A stretch of 64,000 nucleotides of DNA, taken from contig JADKKJ010000001.1 of assembly GCA_016720565.1 (NCBI GenBank), positions 806,001 to 870,000 on the forward strand, given 5' to 3'. Made by a program: the position numbers and the translations under genes. This DNA comes from Chitinophagaceae bacterium (lineage in GTDB: Bacteria > Bacteroidota > Bacteroidia > Chitinophagales > Chitinophagaceae). The notes under the pieces were generated by a model. That model was not told the origin of the DNA. It ran no database searches and worked only from the letters and a program-made list of their open reading frames with translations. This document shows, one piece after another, positions 42,774-51,608 of this stretch (the stretch's first letter is position 1; every line of letters begins with the position of its first letter).

Positions 42774-44897
42774 ATGAAAAGATTTCCATTTTTGGTCCTT
42801 ATCCTGGTAGCCGCTTCATTCCTTGCCTTTAAAAGCATGGGAAAGCCCGGCAATTCCAATCCCCCCGATAAATATGAGCAGATATTAAGATTAGTTGGGC
42901 GAATGCTCAATGAGGCGCATTATAGCCCCCAGGCCATCAATGATGTTTTTTCAAAGAAAGTATATGCCAAATATCTCAAAGAGCTGGATGGGGACAAGAA
43001 TATGTTCCTGCAATCGGATCTGACCGCCATGAAGGCTTATGAGACCATGATCGATGATGAGATCAAAGGTGGACCGGTGGCCTCTTTCCTTGAAGTAGGC
43101 AAGGTTTTTAATAAGCGCATGGAAGAAGCTTCGGTGATCTGTAATGATATTCTTTCCAAACCTTTTGATTTTAATGTGGATGAAGATGTGGAACTGGATG
43201 GCGATAAACTGGCTTTCCCTATAAATGAAAATGAAAGAAAGGACCGCTGGAGAAAAAAACTGAAATACCTGGCCCTGGAGAGATATACTGACCTGGTGGA
43301 TCAGCGGGAAAAAAATAAAGGCAAGGAGAATTTTGTGGTCAAGACAGATGATGAATTGGAAAAGGATGCCAGGGATAAGGTAAAGCGTCTGATGGATCGC
43401 AGCTTCGATCGCTATCGCCATAAATTTTCAGACGATGATAAATTCAACATTTTTGTAAATGCCATCACTACTACAATGGACCCCCATTCGGAGTTTTTCC
43501 CACCGGTGGATAAAAGATATTTTGATGAAGAAATGAGCGGACGTTTCTTTGGTATCGGCGCATCCCTTCAGTATGATGATGGAAACATCAAGGTCAGCAG
43601 CGTGATCACCGGCAGCCCGGCCTGGAAATCCGGAGAGATACAACCTGGTGACTTTATCATTAAAGTAGCACAGGGAGCGGAAGAGCCGGTTGATCTTACC
43701 GGATTTATCGTGACCGACGCGGTAAAGGTCATTCGTGGAAAAAAAGGCACGGAAGTGCGCCTTACTGTGAAGAAACAGGATGGTAGCGTAAAAGTAGTTT
43801 CACTTATAAGGGATGAGATCGTGCAGGATGAAACATTTGCAAGAAGCGCAATCGTTAAGGATAATGGTTCTAAGCTGGGTTATATCTATTTGCCCGAATT
43901 TTATGCGGATTTTGATCACCCGGAGACAGGCGCCCGTTGCTATATTGATGTGGCCAAAGAGATCGAGAAACTGAAACTGGAAAAAGTAGATGGCATCATC
44001 ATGGACCTTCGCAATAATGGAGGTGGATCACTTTACGATGTGGTGCAAATGGCCGGACTTTTTATTGAAGATGGCCCAATCGTGCAGGTAAAAGACCGTG
44101 ATAACCGCCCGACCATGTTAAAGGATAAAGACAAAGGCGTGTTATATGATGGGCCTCTGGCGGTTATGGTAAATGAGTTCAGCGCTTCAGCCTCTGAGAT
44201 CTTTGCGGCAGCTATACAGGATTATAACAGGGGAGTGATCATTGGTTCAACCTCTACTTATGGTAAAGGAACTGTTCAACGAAATATAGGCCTGGAGCCG
44301 GACGGATTTTCCATGACCAATGCTGAACTTGGATCAGTTAAACTTACCCTGCAGAAATTTTATCGGATCAATGGTGGTTCTACACAATTGAAAGGGGTGT
44401 TCTCTGATGTGGTATTGCCCGATAACCTGGAATATCTGAAAGTGCGGGAGAAAGATGATCCTGACGCATTGCCATGGGATGAAGTGGCCAAAGCTCCTTA
44501 TACACCCTGGAAACCTGGTTATAACCTTGGAACCATCCAGCAGTTGAATAAACAACGTATGGAAGCGGATAATACATTTAAACTGATCCGTGAAAGCAGC
44601 GAGTGGCTGGCAAAAGAAAACGACAAACATTATTCCCTTAAACTGGATAAATACAAGAAAGAACAGGCGGCTATTCGCACAACTGTAAAACAACTGGAGT
44701 CATTGCTGAAACTGAAAGCCCAGCTGGATGTTTCGGCCCTTCCTAATGAGACCAACCGCTGGGCAAATGATAAGGCCAAGCAGGAGCGTTTCGACCTTTG
44801 GATCAAAGACCGCCAGAAAGATATTTACCTGGACCAGGCTGTGAAAGTGATGAATGATATGATCAACCAGCAGAACCTGGCAAAGAAGGGATTTTAA
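42774..44897 (+). CDS. prc: Carboxy-terminal processing peptidase (S41, tail-specific protease)
   Basis: Periplasmic protease that degrades proteins from their C-terminus. From the ATG at 42774 it has about 707 residues with an N-terminal signal or anchor (about 3-19). A PDZ domain (about 250-340: GIGASLQYDDGNIKV) is followed by the S41 catalytic core: RNNGGGSLYDVVQMAGLF, NEFSASASEIFAAA with Ser472, and TYGKGTVQ with Lys498, which match the Ser/Lys dyad of Tsp. Residues 350-430 and the long C-terminal helical region (about 560-700) fit the long Prc form. Frames opening at 42690 or 42744 extend the N-terminus; 42774 fits the signal peptide best. Confidence 0.88.
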   Translation: MKRFPFLVLILVAASFLAFKSMGKPGNSNPPDKYEQILRLVGRMLNEAHYSPQAINDVFSKKVYAKYLKELDGDKNMFLQSDLTAMKAYETMIDDEIKGGPVASFLEVGKVFNKRMEEASVICNDILSKPFDFNVDEDVELDGDKLAFPINENERKDRWRKKLKYLALERYTDLVDQREKNKGKENFVVKTDDELEKDARDKVKRLMDRSFDRYRHKFSDDDKFNIFVNAITTTMDPHSEFFPPVDKRYFDEEMSGRFFGIGASLQYDDGNIKVSSVITGSPAWKSGEIQPGDFIIKVAQGAEEPVDLTGFIVTDAVKVIRGKKGTEVRLTVKKQDGSVKVVSLIRDEIVQDETFARSAIVKDNGSKLGYIYLPEFYADFDHPETGARCYIDVAKEIEKLKLEKVDGIIMDLRNNGGGSLYDVVQMAGLFIEDGPIVQVKDRDNRPTMLKDKDKGVLYDGPLAVMVNEFSASASEIFAAAIQDYNRGVIIGSTSTYGKGTVQRNIGLEPDGFSMTNAELGSVKLTLQKFYRINGGSTQLKGVFSDVVLPDNLEYLKVREKDDPDALPWDEVAKAPYTPWKPGYNLGTIQQLNKQRMEADNTFKLIRESSEWLAKENDKHYSLKLDKYKKEQAAIRTTVKQLESLLKLKAQLDVSALPNETNRWANDKAKQERFDLWIKDRQKDIYLDQAVKVMNDMINQQNLAKKGF

Positions 44898-44904
44898 TGT
44901 GTAA

Positions 44905-44978
44905 GTGAATAGTGAATGGTCGATCAGGCGGCTTGCTGTTTTGGATCGTTCACTTTTCACCTATTGACCCATTGACCT
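44905..44978. repeat. Imperfect inverted repeat with tandem short units
   Basis: GTGAATAGTGAATGGTCGATC (44905-44925) and GATCGTTCACTTTTCAC (44944-44960) form an imperfect inverted repeat. They are followed by TATTGACC/CATTGACC units (44963-44978). Short repeats of this kind occur between genes in many Bacteroidota. The loop-and-stem may act as a weak transcription end between two convergent genes. Confidence 0.4.
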
Positions 44979-44979
44979 T

Positions 44980-45492
44980 TCACGCTAGATACCTCTCCCG
45001 AAGAATATTCTCGTGATGGATCAGGTGGCCTACCAGGATAAAACCAAAGGCCCTGACATAATTGGAGCTGCCGCTGGCTGTACCGCTGGTCTCGAGTTGT
45101 TCTTCATCAAAGGTTTCAAATAATAGTACGGAGCTTCTTCTCACCGCGCTGAACTCTTCTTTCAGGCTATTCCAGTCCCTGTTATTGGTCTTTGCATTTT
45201 TGGCATAGGCTTCTTCATCAAAGCCCGGGAATGCGGTTTGATCCTTACGCGCAATGCAAAGCGACCGGTAGGCGAATATCCTTTCCGCATCGATACAATG
45301 CTGCAATAATTCTTTGATACTCCATTTGCTTTCAGCATAACGGTGATCGCAGTAGCTCGCGGGAATTGAATCGAGAAACAGGCGGAATGCAATTTCCTGT
45401 TCTTTCATTGCAGGTACAAGTTCATCTTGCTTTACAAGATCGATATAATTATGATAGAAGGAAGGGACACGTTGCAGATCGGGGCGTGGCAT
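44980..45492 (-). CDS. DinB family protein
   Basis: A 170-residue four-helix-bundle protein of the DinB/YfiT family, in which some members are bacillithiol or other thiol-dependent metalloenzymes. The family pattern is visible: WSIKELLQHCIDAERIFAYRS contains the first metal-binding His, and the C-terminal VGHLIHHENILRERY holds two more His residues. No nearby thiol-synthesis gene supports a particular reaction. It is convergent with the S41 gene and followed, on the same strand, by the repeat above. Confidence 0.82.
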   Translation of the reverse strand: MPRPDLQRVPSFYHNYIDLVKQDELVPAMKEQEIAFRLFLDSIPASYCDHRYAESKWSIKELLQHCIDAERIFAYRSLCIARKDQTAFPGFDEEAYAKNAKTNNRDWNSLKEEFSAVRRSSVLLFETFDEEQLETSGTASGSSNYVRAFGFILVGHLIHHENILRERYLA

Positions 45493-45520
45493 ATGCTTGG
45501 TTTTTGTTATTCAAACTTAT

Positions 45521-45548
45521 AAAAAAAGCCCCGTGGTTCCGGGGCTTT
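45521..45548 (-). terminator. Terminator after the S8 peptidase gene
   Basis: Hairpin AAGCCCCG / CGGGGCTT (45526-45547, loop TGGTTC) is followed on the minus strand by a seven-base U tract. It lies 20 bases after the stop at 45568 and upstream of the DinB gene. Confidence 0.85.
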
Positions 45549-45567
45549 CCTTTAAAATAAAATATGA

Positions 45568-47256
45568 TCAGCCCTTTGGCTTTGGTTTTACGGAGGTGGC
45601 CGGCTTTACGATCGGCGCTTTCTTCTCACCTTTCATAGTTGAAGCCAGTTTCACTGCTTCGTATGCATTGATAATGCCGCCTGTTTTGGAAAGTGTATTC
45701 AGGTCAGTATCCTCATCTGTCCCGGGATCTTTCACTTTTGTTCCGGGATTGCGGGATGATTTTTCGATCACCTGTTTTACCTGGGCTGCGCTGAGCGTTG
45801 GAAAATATTCCATGATCAGTGCGGCCAAACCTGCCACTACCGGAGAGGCCATGCTGGTACCCTGCAAATTGCCATAGGTGTTTCCACCGGGAAGCGAAGA
45901 GTAGATCTTCACGCCTGGTGCGAATACGTCCACTTCTTTTTTACCATAATTAGAGAAGCTGGCTGTAATTCCACCCAGTTTAGGATCGCCGCTTGCACCA
46001 ACAGTTATCCAGTTATTCGGACGTTTTCCATCCAGCATCAGCGAGGTTGGGAAATTATAGGTGCTATCCAGGTTCTTTGCATCATTACCTGCGGCATGCA
46101 CCAGTAATACTCCTTTTGCTTCCGCATATTTTACGGCTTCATCCACCCATTTCTTTTCTGGAGAAAAGCTTTTTCCAAAACTCATATTGATCACCTGTGC
46201 GCCATTATCAACCGCATAGCGGATGGCAAGCGCAATATCTTTATCATGCTCATCACCATCAGGTACCGCGCGAACGGCCATGATCCTTACATTGTCGGCA
46301 ACTCCATCCATTCCCAGGCTATTCCCGCGAATAGCGCCGATGATACCGCTTACGTGCGTGCCATGGAGCGCGCCCTTATTGCTTACAAAAACATCATTAT
46401 TACCGTAAAATCTGTCATTGAAGTCGCTGTAATTATCTTTTACGATATCATCACGGAAAGCAGGAGGGGCTTTGTCTACCGCATCCATTTTATCAAGATC
46501 GCTTTCCAACTGGTCAAGGATCTGTACGCTGGTGATCTCATCATTACTATTAGCTTTACAGATGCTCATAAGGATATCCCTGGTCTTTTGAGCGTTTTTA
46601 TTGGTGCTGCTATAAGCTGCCAGGTCCTTGCAACTATATTCTTCTTTTTTAAGGTCGGCGCGTATAACAGTATCACCAGATTTCATGGTGATAAACATCC
46701 GGCGCAGATTTAAAGCTTCCAGGGGATTGATCTCGCCAACAATATCCGATTTTGCGCGCAGCCAGTTTTTATATTCATAAGCATCGCTGGCTGAAAGGCT
46801 TTCCATTTTCACATCTGCCTTATCCCATTTGCTTTTGAACTGGTGATAAACCCTGGCGGCTTCATAAGAATCCTTTTCTACGCTTCTTCCATCACGTCCA
46901 CCCAGGAAATTCCAGCCATATACATCATCCACATACCCGTTCTTATCATCATCAATGCCATTTCCGGGAATTTCCTTTGGATTATGCCAGAGTATGGAAC
47001 GAAGATCTTCATGGGTGGTATCCACTCCTGAATCGATCACAGCTACGATCACTGTCTTACTTTTCAGTTTTTTAGCTTTCAGGAAATCATAGGCCTTGTT
47101 TATACTGATGCCATAGTAACCAGTACTGCTTTTATCCATCAAATGCCAGCCGTTCGGTACAGCTTTTTCTTCGTCAGGGGAGGATTGTGCCATAAGGCCA
47201 TTAACCGCTAAAACGGCAAAAGCCAGAAAAGGAACGGATCTTTTGATCTTATTCAT
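45568..47256 (-). CDS. Exported S8 family serine peptidase (subtilisin-like) with large insert
   Basis: A 562-residue extracellular or periplasmic protease. The signal peptide is about 1-24 (ending MAQS). The catalytic triad is complete: Asp75 in VIDSGVDTTHED, His301 in HGTHVSGIIGA and Ser468 in GTSMASPVVAG; Asn391 in HAAGND is the oxyanion residue. Between Asp75 and His301 lie 225 residues, far more than in subtilisins, so a helical charged insert of roughly 150 residues is present (about 125-285). No T9SS sorting domain is visible at the Lys/Pro-rich C-terminus. It has its own terminator. Confidence 0.9.
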   Translation of the reverse strand: MNKIKRSVPFLAFAVLAVNGLMAQSSPDEEKAVPNGWHLMDKSSTGYYGISINKAYDFLKAKKLKSKTVIVAVIDSGVDTTHEDLRSILWHNPKEIPGNGIDDDKNGYVDDVYGWNFLGGRDGRSVEKDSYEAARVYHQFKSKWDKADVKMESLSASDAYEYKNWLRAKSDIVGEINPLEALNLRRMFITMKSGDTVIRADLKKEEYSCKDLAAYSSTNKNAQKTRDILMSICKANSNDEITSVQILDQLESDLDKMDAVDKAPPAFRDDIVKDNYSDFNDRFYGNNDVFVSNKGALHGTHVSGIIGAIRGNSLGMDGVADNVRIMAVRAVPDGDEHDKDIALAIRYAVDNGAQVINMSFGKSFSPEKKWVDEAVKYAEAKGVLLVHAAGNDAKNLDSTYNFPTSLMLDGKRPNNWITVGASGDPKLGGITASFSNYGKKEVDVFAPGVKIYSSLPGGNTYGNLQGTSMASPVVAGLAALIMEYFPTLSAAQVKQVIEKSSRNPGTKVKDPGTDEDTDLNTLSKTGGIINAYEAVKLASTMKGEKKAPIVKPATSVKPKPKG

Positions 47257-47392
47257 ATTGTTTATTGTTTACTTGATTTCAAATTAAGCATTCCCGATAA
47301 ATAACGATTACCACTCATATATTTTCAACTACTCTACAAAAAAGACGTTTTCATACTCTGTTAGTTGTTCCATTTACAGAATTTAGGTTCTC

Positions 47393-48916
47393 TTAAACAT
47401 TAAATTCTATGCCCTGTGCCAATGGCAGTGTATTCCCATAATTGATAGTGTTGGTCTGCCTTCTCATATATATTTTCCAGGCATCGCTTCCGCTTTCCCT
47501 TCCGCCCCCTGTTTCTTTTTCACCTCCAAAGGCGCCCCCTATTTCAGCTCCGGATGTACCGATATTTACATTGGCAATTCCACAATCGCTTCCCGCTGAA
47601 GAAAGAAATCTTTCGGCCTCCCTCAGGTCCAGCGTCATGATCGCCGAAGAAAGTCCCTGCGGAACACCGTTCTGAATAGCGATCGCTTCTTCCAGGTCGC
47701 GATATTTCATCAGATAAAGGATAGGAGCAAATGTCTCTTCTTTTGCTATTGCAGCGTTGGTCTGCACTTCAGCGATACAGGGCCGTACATAACAACCACT
47801 TTCAAATCCTTTTCCTTCCAGTTTACCACCTTCTACAATGAACTTCCCACCTTCTGCTTTACATTTTTCTATGGCAGCCAGGTATATATTTACGGCATCC
47901 GAATCTATTAATGGACCCATATGGTTCGCAGCGTCCAGCGGATCGCCAATACTTAATTGTCCATAGGCGGATATCAATTTCTTTTTCACTTCCTCATAAA
48001 TATTTTCCTGTATGATCAGCCGCCTGGTGGATGTGCATCTTTGTCCCGCCGTGCCCACTGCTCCGAACAAAGCACCCAGTATGGCCATATCCAGGTCTGC
48101 CTTCTCCGAAATAATGATCGCATTATTTCCGCCTAATTCTAATAAGGACCTTCCCAACCTACTACCTACAGCAGCTCCAATGGCTTTTCCCATACGGGTG
48201 GAACCAGTGGCAGAAACCAGCGGAATGCGATGGTCATGTGAGATCCATTCGCCGGCTTCTCTACCGCCAATAACAAGGCCTGAAATTCCTTCGGGCACAT
48301 TATTCCTTTTAAATACATCCGAAACAATATGCTGGCAGGCGATCGCGCAAAGAGGTGTTTTTTCTGAAGGCTTCCAGATACACACATCCCCGCAAACCCA
48401 TGCTATCATGGCGTTCCAGCTCCAAACTGCTACCGGAAAATTAAAGGCTGAAATGATACCTACCATACCCAATGGATGGTATTGTTCATACATTCGGTGG
48501 GAAGGCCTCTCACTATGCATGGTAAGGCCATGAAGCTGGCGGGATAGTCCCACGGCGAGATCGCAGATATCGATCATTTCCTGTACTTCGCCCAGGCCTT
48601 CCTGCAGACTCTTACCCATTTCATAAGAGACCAATTTACCGAGGGCTGCTTTTTTCTCGCGCAAAGCTTCCCCTATCTGCCTGACGACCTCTCCTCGTTT
48701 GGGCGCAGGAACCAATCGCCATTCTTCAAATGCTTCCCTGGTTTTTTGTATAACCTGTTCATAGGCTATTTTATCGGTACTGATAACCGTGGCTATTTTT
48801 TTACCATCTACGGGAGAATAGGAGTGTATAGGGTCGCCTGAGGAACTGATCCATTCAGTGCCAGTACCGGTGCCGGCATTCGTATCGTCTATTTTGAGTT
48901 CATTAAGCAGGTCCAT
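47393..48916 (-). CDS. Antiquitin-type aldehyde dehydrogenase (ALDH7 family)
   Basis: NAD-dependent dehydrogenase, probably oxidising alpha-aminoadipic semialdehyde or piperideine-6-carboxylate in lysine degradation, as AmaB and antiquitin do. The 507 residues show NAD-site SATGSTRMGKAIG, the catalytic Glu in LLELGGNNAIII, and the catalytic Cys in AGQRCTSTRRLI. IISAFNFPVAVWSWN and GCYVRPCIAEV are ALDH7-like. The N-terminus YSPVDGKKIATV also fits. The lysine-pathway genes are not next to it, so the exact substrate is inference. It lies 48 bases after the Gly-rich protein gene. Confidence 0.88.
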   Translation of the reverse strand: MDLLNELKIDDTNAGTGTGTEWISSSGDPIHSYSPVDGKKIATVISTDKIAYEQVIQKTREAFEEWRLVPAPKRGEVVRQIGEALREKKAALGKLVSYEMGKSLQEGLGEVQEMIDICDLAVGLSRQLHGLTMHSERPSHRMYEQYHPLGMVGIISAFNFPVAVWSWNAMIAWVCGDVCIWKPSEKTPLCAIACQHIVSDVFKRNNVPEGISGLVIGGREAGEWISHDHRIPLVSATGSTRMGKAIGAAVGSRLGRSLLELGGNNAIIISEKADLDMAILGALFGAVGTAGQRCTSTRRLIIQENIYEEVKKKLISAYGQLSIGDPLDAANHMGPLIDSDAVNIYLAAIEKCKAEGGKFIVEGGKLEGKGFESGCYVRPCIAEVQTNAAIAKEETFAPILYLMKYRDLEEAIAIQNGVPQGLSSAIMTLDLREAERFLSSAGSDCGIANVNIGTSGAEIGGAFGGEKETGGGRESGSDAWKIYMRRQTNTINYGNTLPLAQGIEFNV

Positions 48917-48964
48917 TGAAAAATTTTCCCAAAGTTAGGGTTCTGAACCTGTATGAGATGCCCC

Positions 48965-49846
48965 CTAAAATCCCCTGGTGGAGGCAGGTAAATGAAATGT
49001 ATATTTTCCCCAGATATTCTGTTCTTCACGCATTTTTTCAAAGGATGCCTGGCGATCCTGGCCTCCTCCGCCCGCAGGAGGAGTTCTTGAGCCGGCACCA
49101 GGGCGGCCACCAGCTCCTCCGCCACCACGGCCTCCTCCGGAAAACCCACCACCAGCCCCTGCGCCGGAGGGGATCTCCATTCCCAGCACCTTCCAGCCAA
49201 TAGTGATGCTTTTATTATCCAGGGTTTTTGGTTCTGCTATCATTGAAAGGGGGATACTGTATTCTATATGAAAAGTATTAGTGGAATCCCAGTTATAAAA
49301 AAGATTTGCTGTGTTGAACATGGAAAGACCGATCTCTTTTGGTTCATCCATTCCTTCAAATCCGAATATTTTCATAGAGATCAGGTTCAATGCCATTCGC
49401 TGGCGCATCGCTTCTATATCAAATCCTCTTCGTTCACCAGTCGGATTCTCCGTTCTGTCTCCTGAATTTCGATCGCCACCACTGAAACTTTGCTGGGTGG
49501 GATCTTTTTTTACCGGGAATTCAACACCCATATTCTCCTTCTTTTTTCCTTTCAGATCAATGTACATTTTCATGCTCATGCGCATCATTTTCATCTGCTC
49601 CGGTATATCCTTTACCGAAATGATCACATAGAGATAGCTGGCATCATTGTCAAAAGCATACTGTAGGCCATCCTCCTCGTCTTTGGTAAAACGTTCGGCC
49701 GGCCACTCCGTGGGCAATCCATCCAGGTTGTGTTCAATGATCGTGGAATCAGCAGGCTGGAACGGTAAAATACCAATGTGTTTGGAATAAGGGTAGGACC
49801 ATCCAAGAAAAAAAATGGGCAGGAGGCAGAGTAATGATCTTTTCAT
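48965..49846 (-). CDS. Exported protein with CBM9-like N-domain and Gly-rich tail
   Basis: A 293-residue protein with a signal peptide (about 1-22). The N-terminal half resembles CBM9/DOMON-like beta sandwiches: LPTEWPAERFTKDEEDGLQY, then ASYLYVIISVKD and KMYIDLKGKKKENMGVEFP. This is a weak resemblance, and carbohydrate binding is not shown. Residues about 227-262 are almost pure Gly with Ser, Arg, Ala and Pro, a flexible low-complexity region. A short C-terminal segment (MREEQNIWGKYTFHLP) follows. The same kind of Gly-rich stretch occurs in the barrel at 39747. It lies 47 bases after panB. Confidence 0.75.
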   Translation of the reverse strand: MKRSLLCLLPIFFLGWSYPYSKHIGILPFQPADSTIIEHNLDGLPTEWPAERFTKDEEDGLQYAFDNDASYLYVIISVKDIPEQMKMMRMSMKMYIDLKGKKKENMGVEFPVKKDPTQQSFSGGDRNSGDRTENPTGERRGFDIEAMRQRMALNLISMKIFGFEGMDEPKEIGLSMFNTANLFYNWDSTNTFHIEYSIPLSMIAEPKTLDNKSITIGWKVLGMEIPSGAGAGGGFSGGGRGGGGAGGRPGAGSRTPPAGGGGQDRQASFEKMREEQNIWGKYTFHLPASTRGF

Positions 49847-49893
49847 GGCAGCATGTATTGATCCTACTAGGACGTAACCTCCGGGAAAAACTT

Positions 49894-50709
49894 TTAATAC
49901 TGCTCGGAAATATTGGGAAAATCTCCAGCTTTCACGTCTTTGATGTATTGCTGCACCGCCCCGGTAGCCTGTTTTTCGATATCCAGGTATTGCCGCAGGA
50001 ATCGGGGTTTGAATTCAGTATTTATCCCCAGCATATCATGCATAACCAGCACTTGTCCATCACAGCCCGATCCGGCGCCAATGCCAATGGTGGGTATGCT
50101 CAGGCTGTTGGAGACCTCGGTAGCAAGCGCCGCGGGTATCTTTTCCAGCACAATGGCAAAACAGCCGGCCTCCTGTAGCAAGCTTGCATCCTGTTTTAAT
50201 TTATTCGCTTCTGCTTCTTCTTTTGCCCTGACTGTATAGGTGCCGAATTTATAAATGGATTGAGGGGTTAGTCCAAGATGACCCATTACCGGGATACCTG
50301 CTCTTACAATTTTTTTCACGGCTTCTATTTCTTCCTCACCGCCTTCCAGTTTAATAGAATGAGCGCCAGTTTCTTTCATGATCCTGATTGCAGATGCCAG
50401 CGCGATGTCGGAATTACTCTGGTAAGATCCAAAAGGCATATCAACCACTACCAGGCAGCGGTTTACAGCCCTCACAACAGATGAACCATGATAGATCATC
50501 TGGTCCAGCGTGATCGGCAAGGTTGTCTCGTGGCCAGCCATCACATTGGAGGCAGAATCGCCCACCAGGATCACATCCACGCCTGCCTGGTCAAAAATCC
50601 GGGCAAATGAAAAATCATAGGCCGTGATCATAGAGATCTTTTCGGCCGACAGTTTCATTTTCTGGAGGGTATGAGTGGTAACTTTTTTTATTTCTTTGTT
50701 TACTGACAT
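49894..50709 (-). CDS. panB: 3-methyl-2-oxobutanoate hydroxymethyltransferase
   Basis: First committed step of pantothenate synthesis: transfers a hydroxymethyl group from methylene-tetrahydrofolate to ketoisovalerate. The 271 residues show ISMITAYDFSFARIFDQAGV, VILVGDSASNVMAGHETTLP with metal-binding Asp, VVVDMPFGSYQ and GIPVMGHLGLTPQSIY. The conserved catalytic Glu should lie in VLEKIPAALA. It is the last gene of the panC-to-panB operon, 8 bases after ppx. Confidence 0.95.
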   Translation of the reverse strand: MSVNKEIKKVTTHTLQKMKLSAEKISMITAYDFSFARIFDQAGVDVILVGDSASNVMAGHETTLPITLDQMIYHGSSVVRAVNRCLVVVDMPFGSYQSNSDIALASAIRIMKETGAHSIKLEGGEEEIEAVKKIVRAGIPVMGHLGLTPQSIYKFGTYTVRAKEEAEANKLKQDASLLQEAGCFAIVLEKIPAALATEVSNSLSIPTIGIGAGSGCDGQVLVMHDMLGINTEFKPRFLRQYLDIEKQATGAVQQYIKDVKAGDFPNISEQY

Positions 50710-50717
50710 ATTAAGGG

Positions 50718-51608
50718 TTAGAGGTTTGGGGCTTTCACTTTATCGTAAATGGAATGTACCAAACCATCGGCCAAACCAATTTTAGGTACAAAGATCTCCT
50801 GGGCATCTGCCCATCTCATCACATTGATATAAATAAGGAGGGCAGGTACGATCACATCAGCGCGGTCTTCCCGGAGTTTATACAGGCTTATCCGTTGCTG
50901 AAGCGACAGGTTATTGAATTCCTTATAATAATCCCTCAGCACATCCAGTGAAAGCGCTTTCCCTTCCTTCCTTTTTGATAATGAAAAGACCTTATTGATG
51001 TTGCCTCCGGAACCAATGGCGGAAACGTGATGATAGCCTCTGGTGCGATCTCTAATGAATTCCTTCATAGTATCCCAGGTGGATTCTGGAACCTGGTTCT
51101 TCAGCAACCTGATGGTACCAATATTGAAAGATTCCTTGAAAATAAGTTTACCATCGCTGAAAAATGTAAGTTCTGTACTACCACCACCCACATCCACATA
51201 GAGCCAGGATTCATCTGCTTTCAATTCCTCTGCCACATGGTTCTCATAGATCAGCGAAGCCTCTTCCTGTCCGGTTATGATCTCAATCGAAATGCCGGTT
51301 TCATCCTTCACTTTCTTCATGATCTCCATGCCATTTATGGCATCTCGCATAGCGGAAGTGGCGCAGGCGCGGTAATGCTTTACCTCATATACATCCAGTA
51401 AAAGCTTATAGGCTTTGATGGTCTTGATCACTTTCTCTGCCTTGGCAGGTGGGATCTCGCCCCGTTCAAATACATCAAAACCCAAACGTAGTGGCACGCG
51501 CACAAGAGCAACCTTTATGAATTCGGGTGACTGGCCGGGCGTTTCTAAAACATCGGTGATCAGCAATCGCGCTGCATTACTTCCAATATCAATTGCTGCC
51601 AGTCTCAC
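50718..51608 (-). CDS. ppx: Ppx/GppA family phosphatase
   Basis: Exopolyphosphatase or (p)ppGpp phosphatase of the ASKHA fold. The 296 residues start MRLAAIDIGSNAARLLITDV (phosphate-1 motif) and carry YVDVGGGSTELTFF (phosphate-2), CATSAMRDAINGMEIM and AIGSGGNINKVFSL, all family markers. It is the short form: one catalytic domain, without the C-terminal HD-like region of E. coli Ppx. The first 20 bases overlap the end of ppk1, so expression is coupled to polyphosphate synthesis. Confidence 0.93.
   Translation of the reverse strand: MRLAAIDIGSNAARLLITDVLETPGQSPEFIKVALVRVPLRLGFDVFERGEIPPAKAEKVIKTIKAYKLLLDVYEVKHYRACATSAMRDAINGMEIMKKVKDETGISIEIITGQEEASLIYENHVAEELKADESWLYVDVGGGSTELTFFSDGKLIFKESFNIGTIRLLKNQVPESTWDTMKEFIRDRTRGYHHVSAIGSGGNINKVFSLSKRKEGKALSLDVLRDYYKEFNNLSLQQRISLYKLREDRADVIVPALLIYINVMRWADAQEIFVPKIGLADGLVHSIYDKVKAPNL

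Noticed and set aside
48012..48533. Plus-strand frame (173 codons) opposite the aldehyde dehydrogenase
   Set aside because: It covers the NAD-binding and catalytic parts of a complete enzyme, and it lacks any motif of its own.
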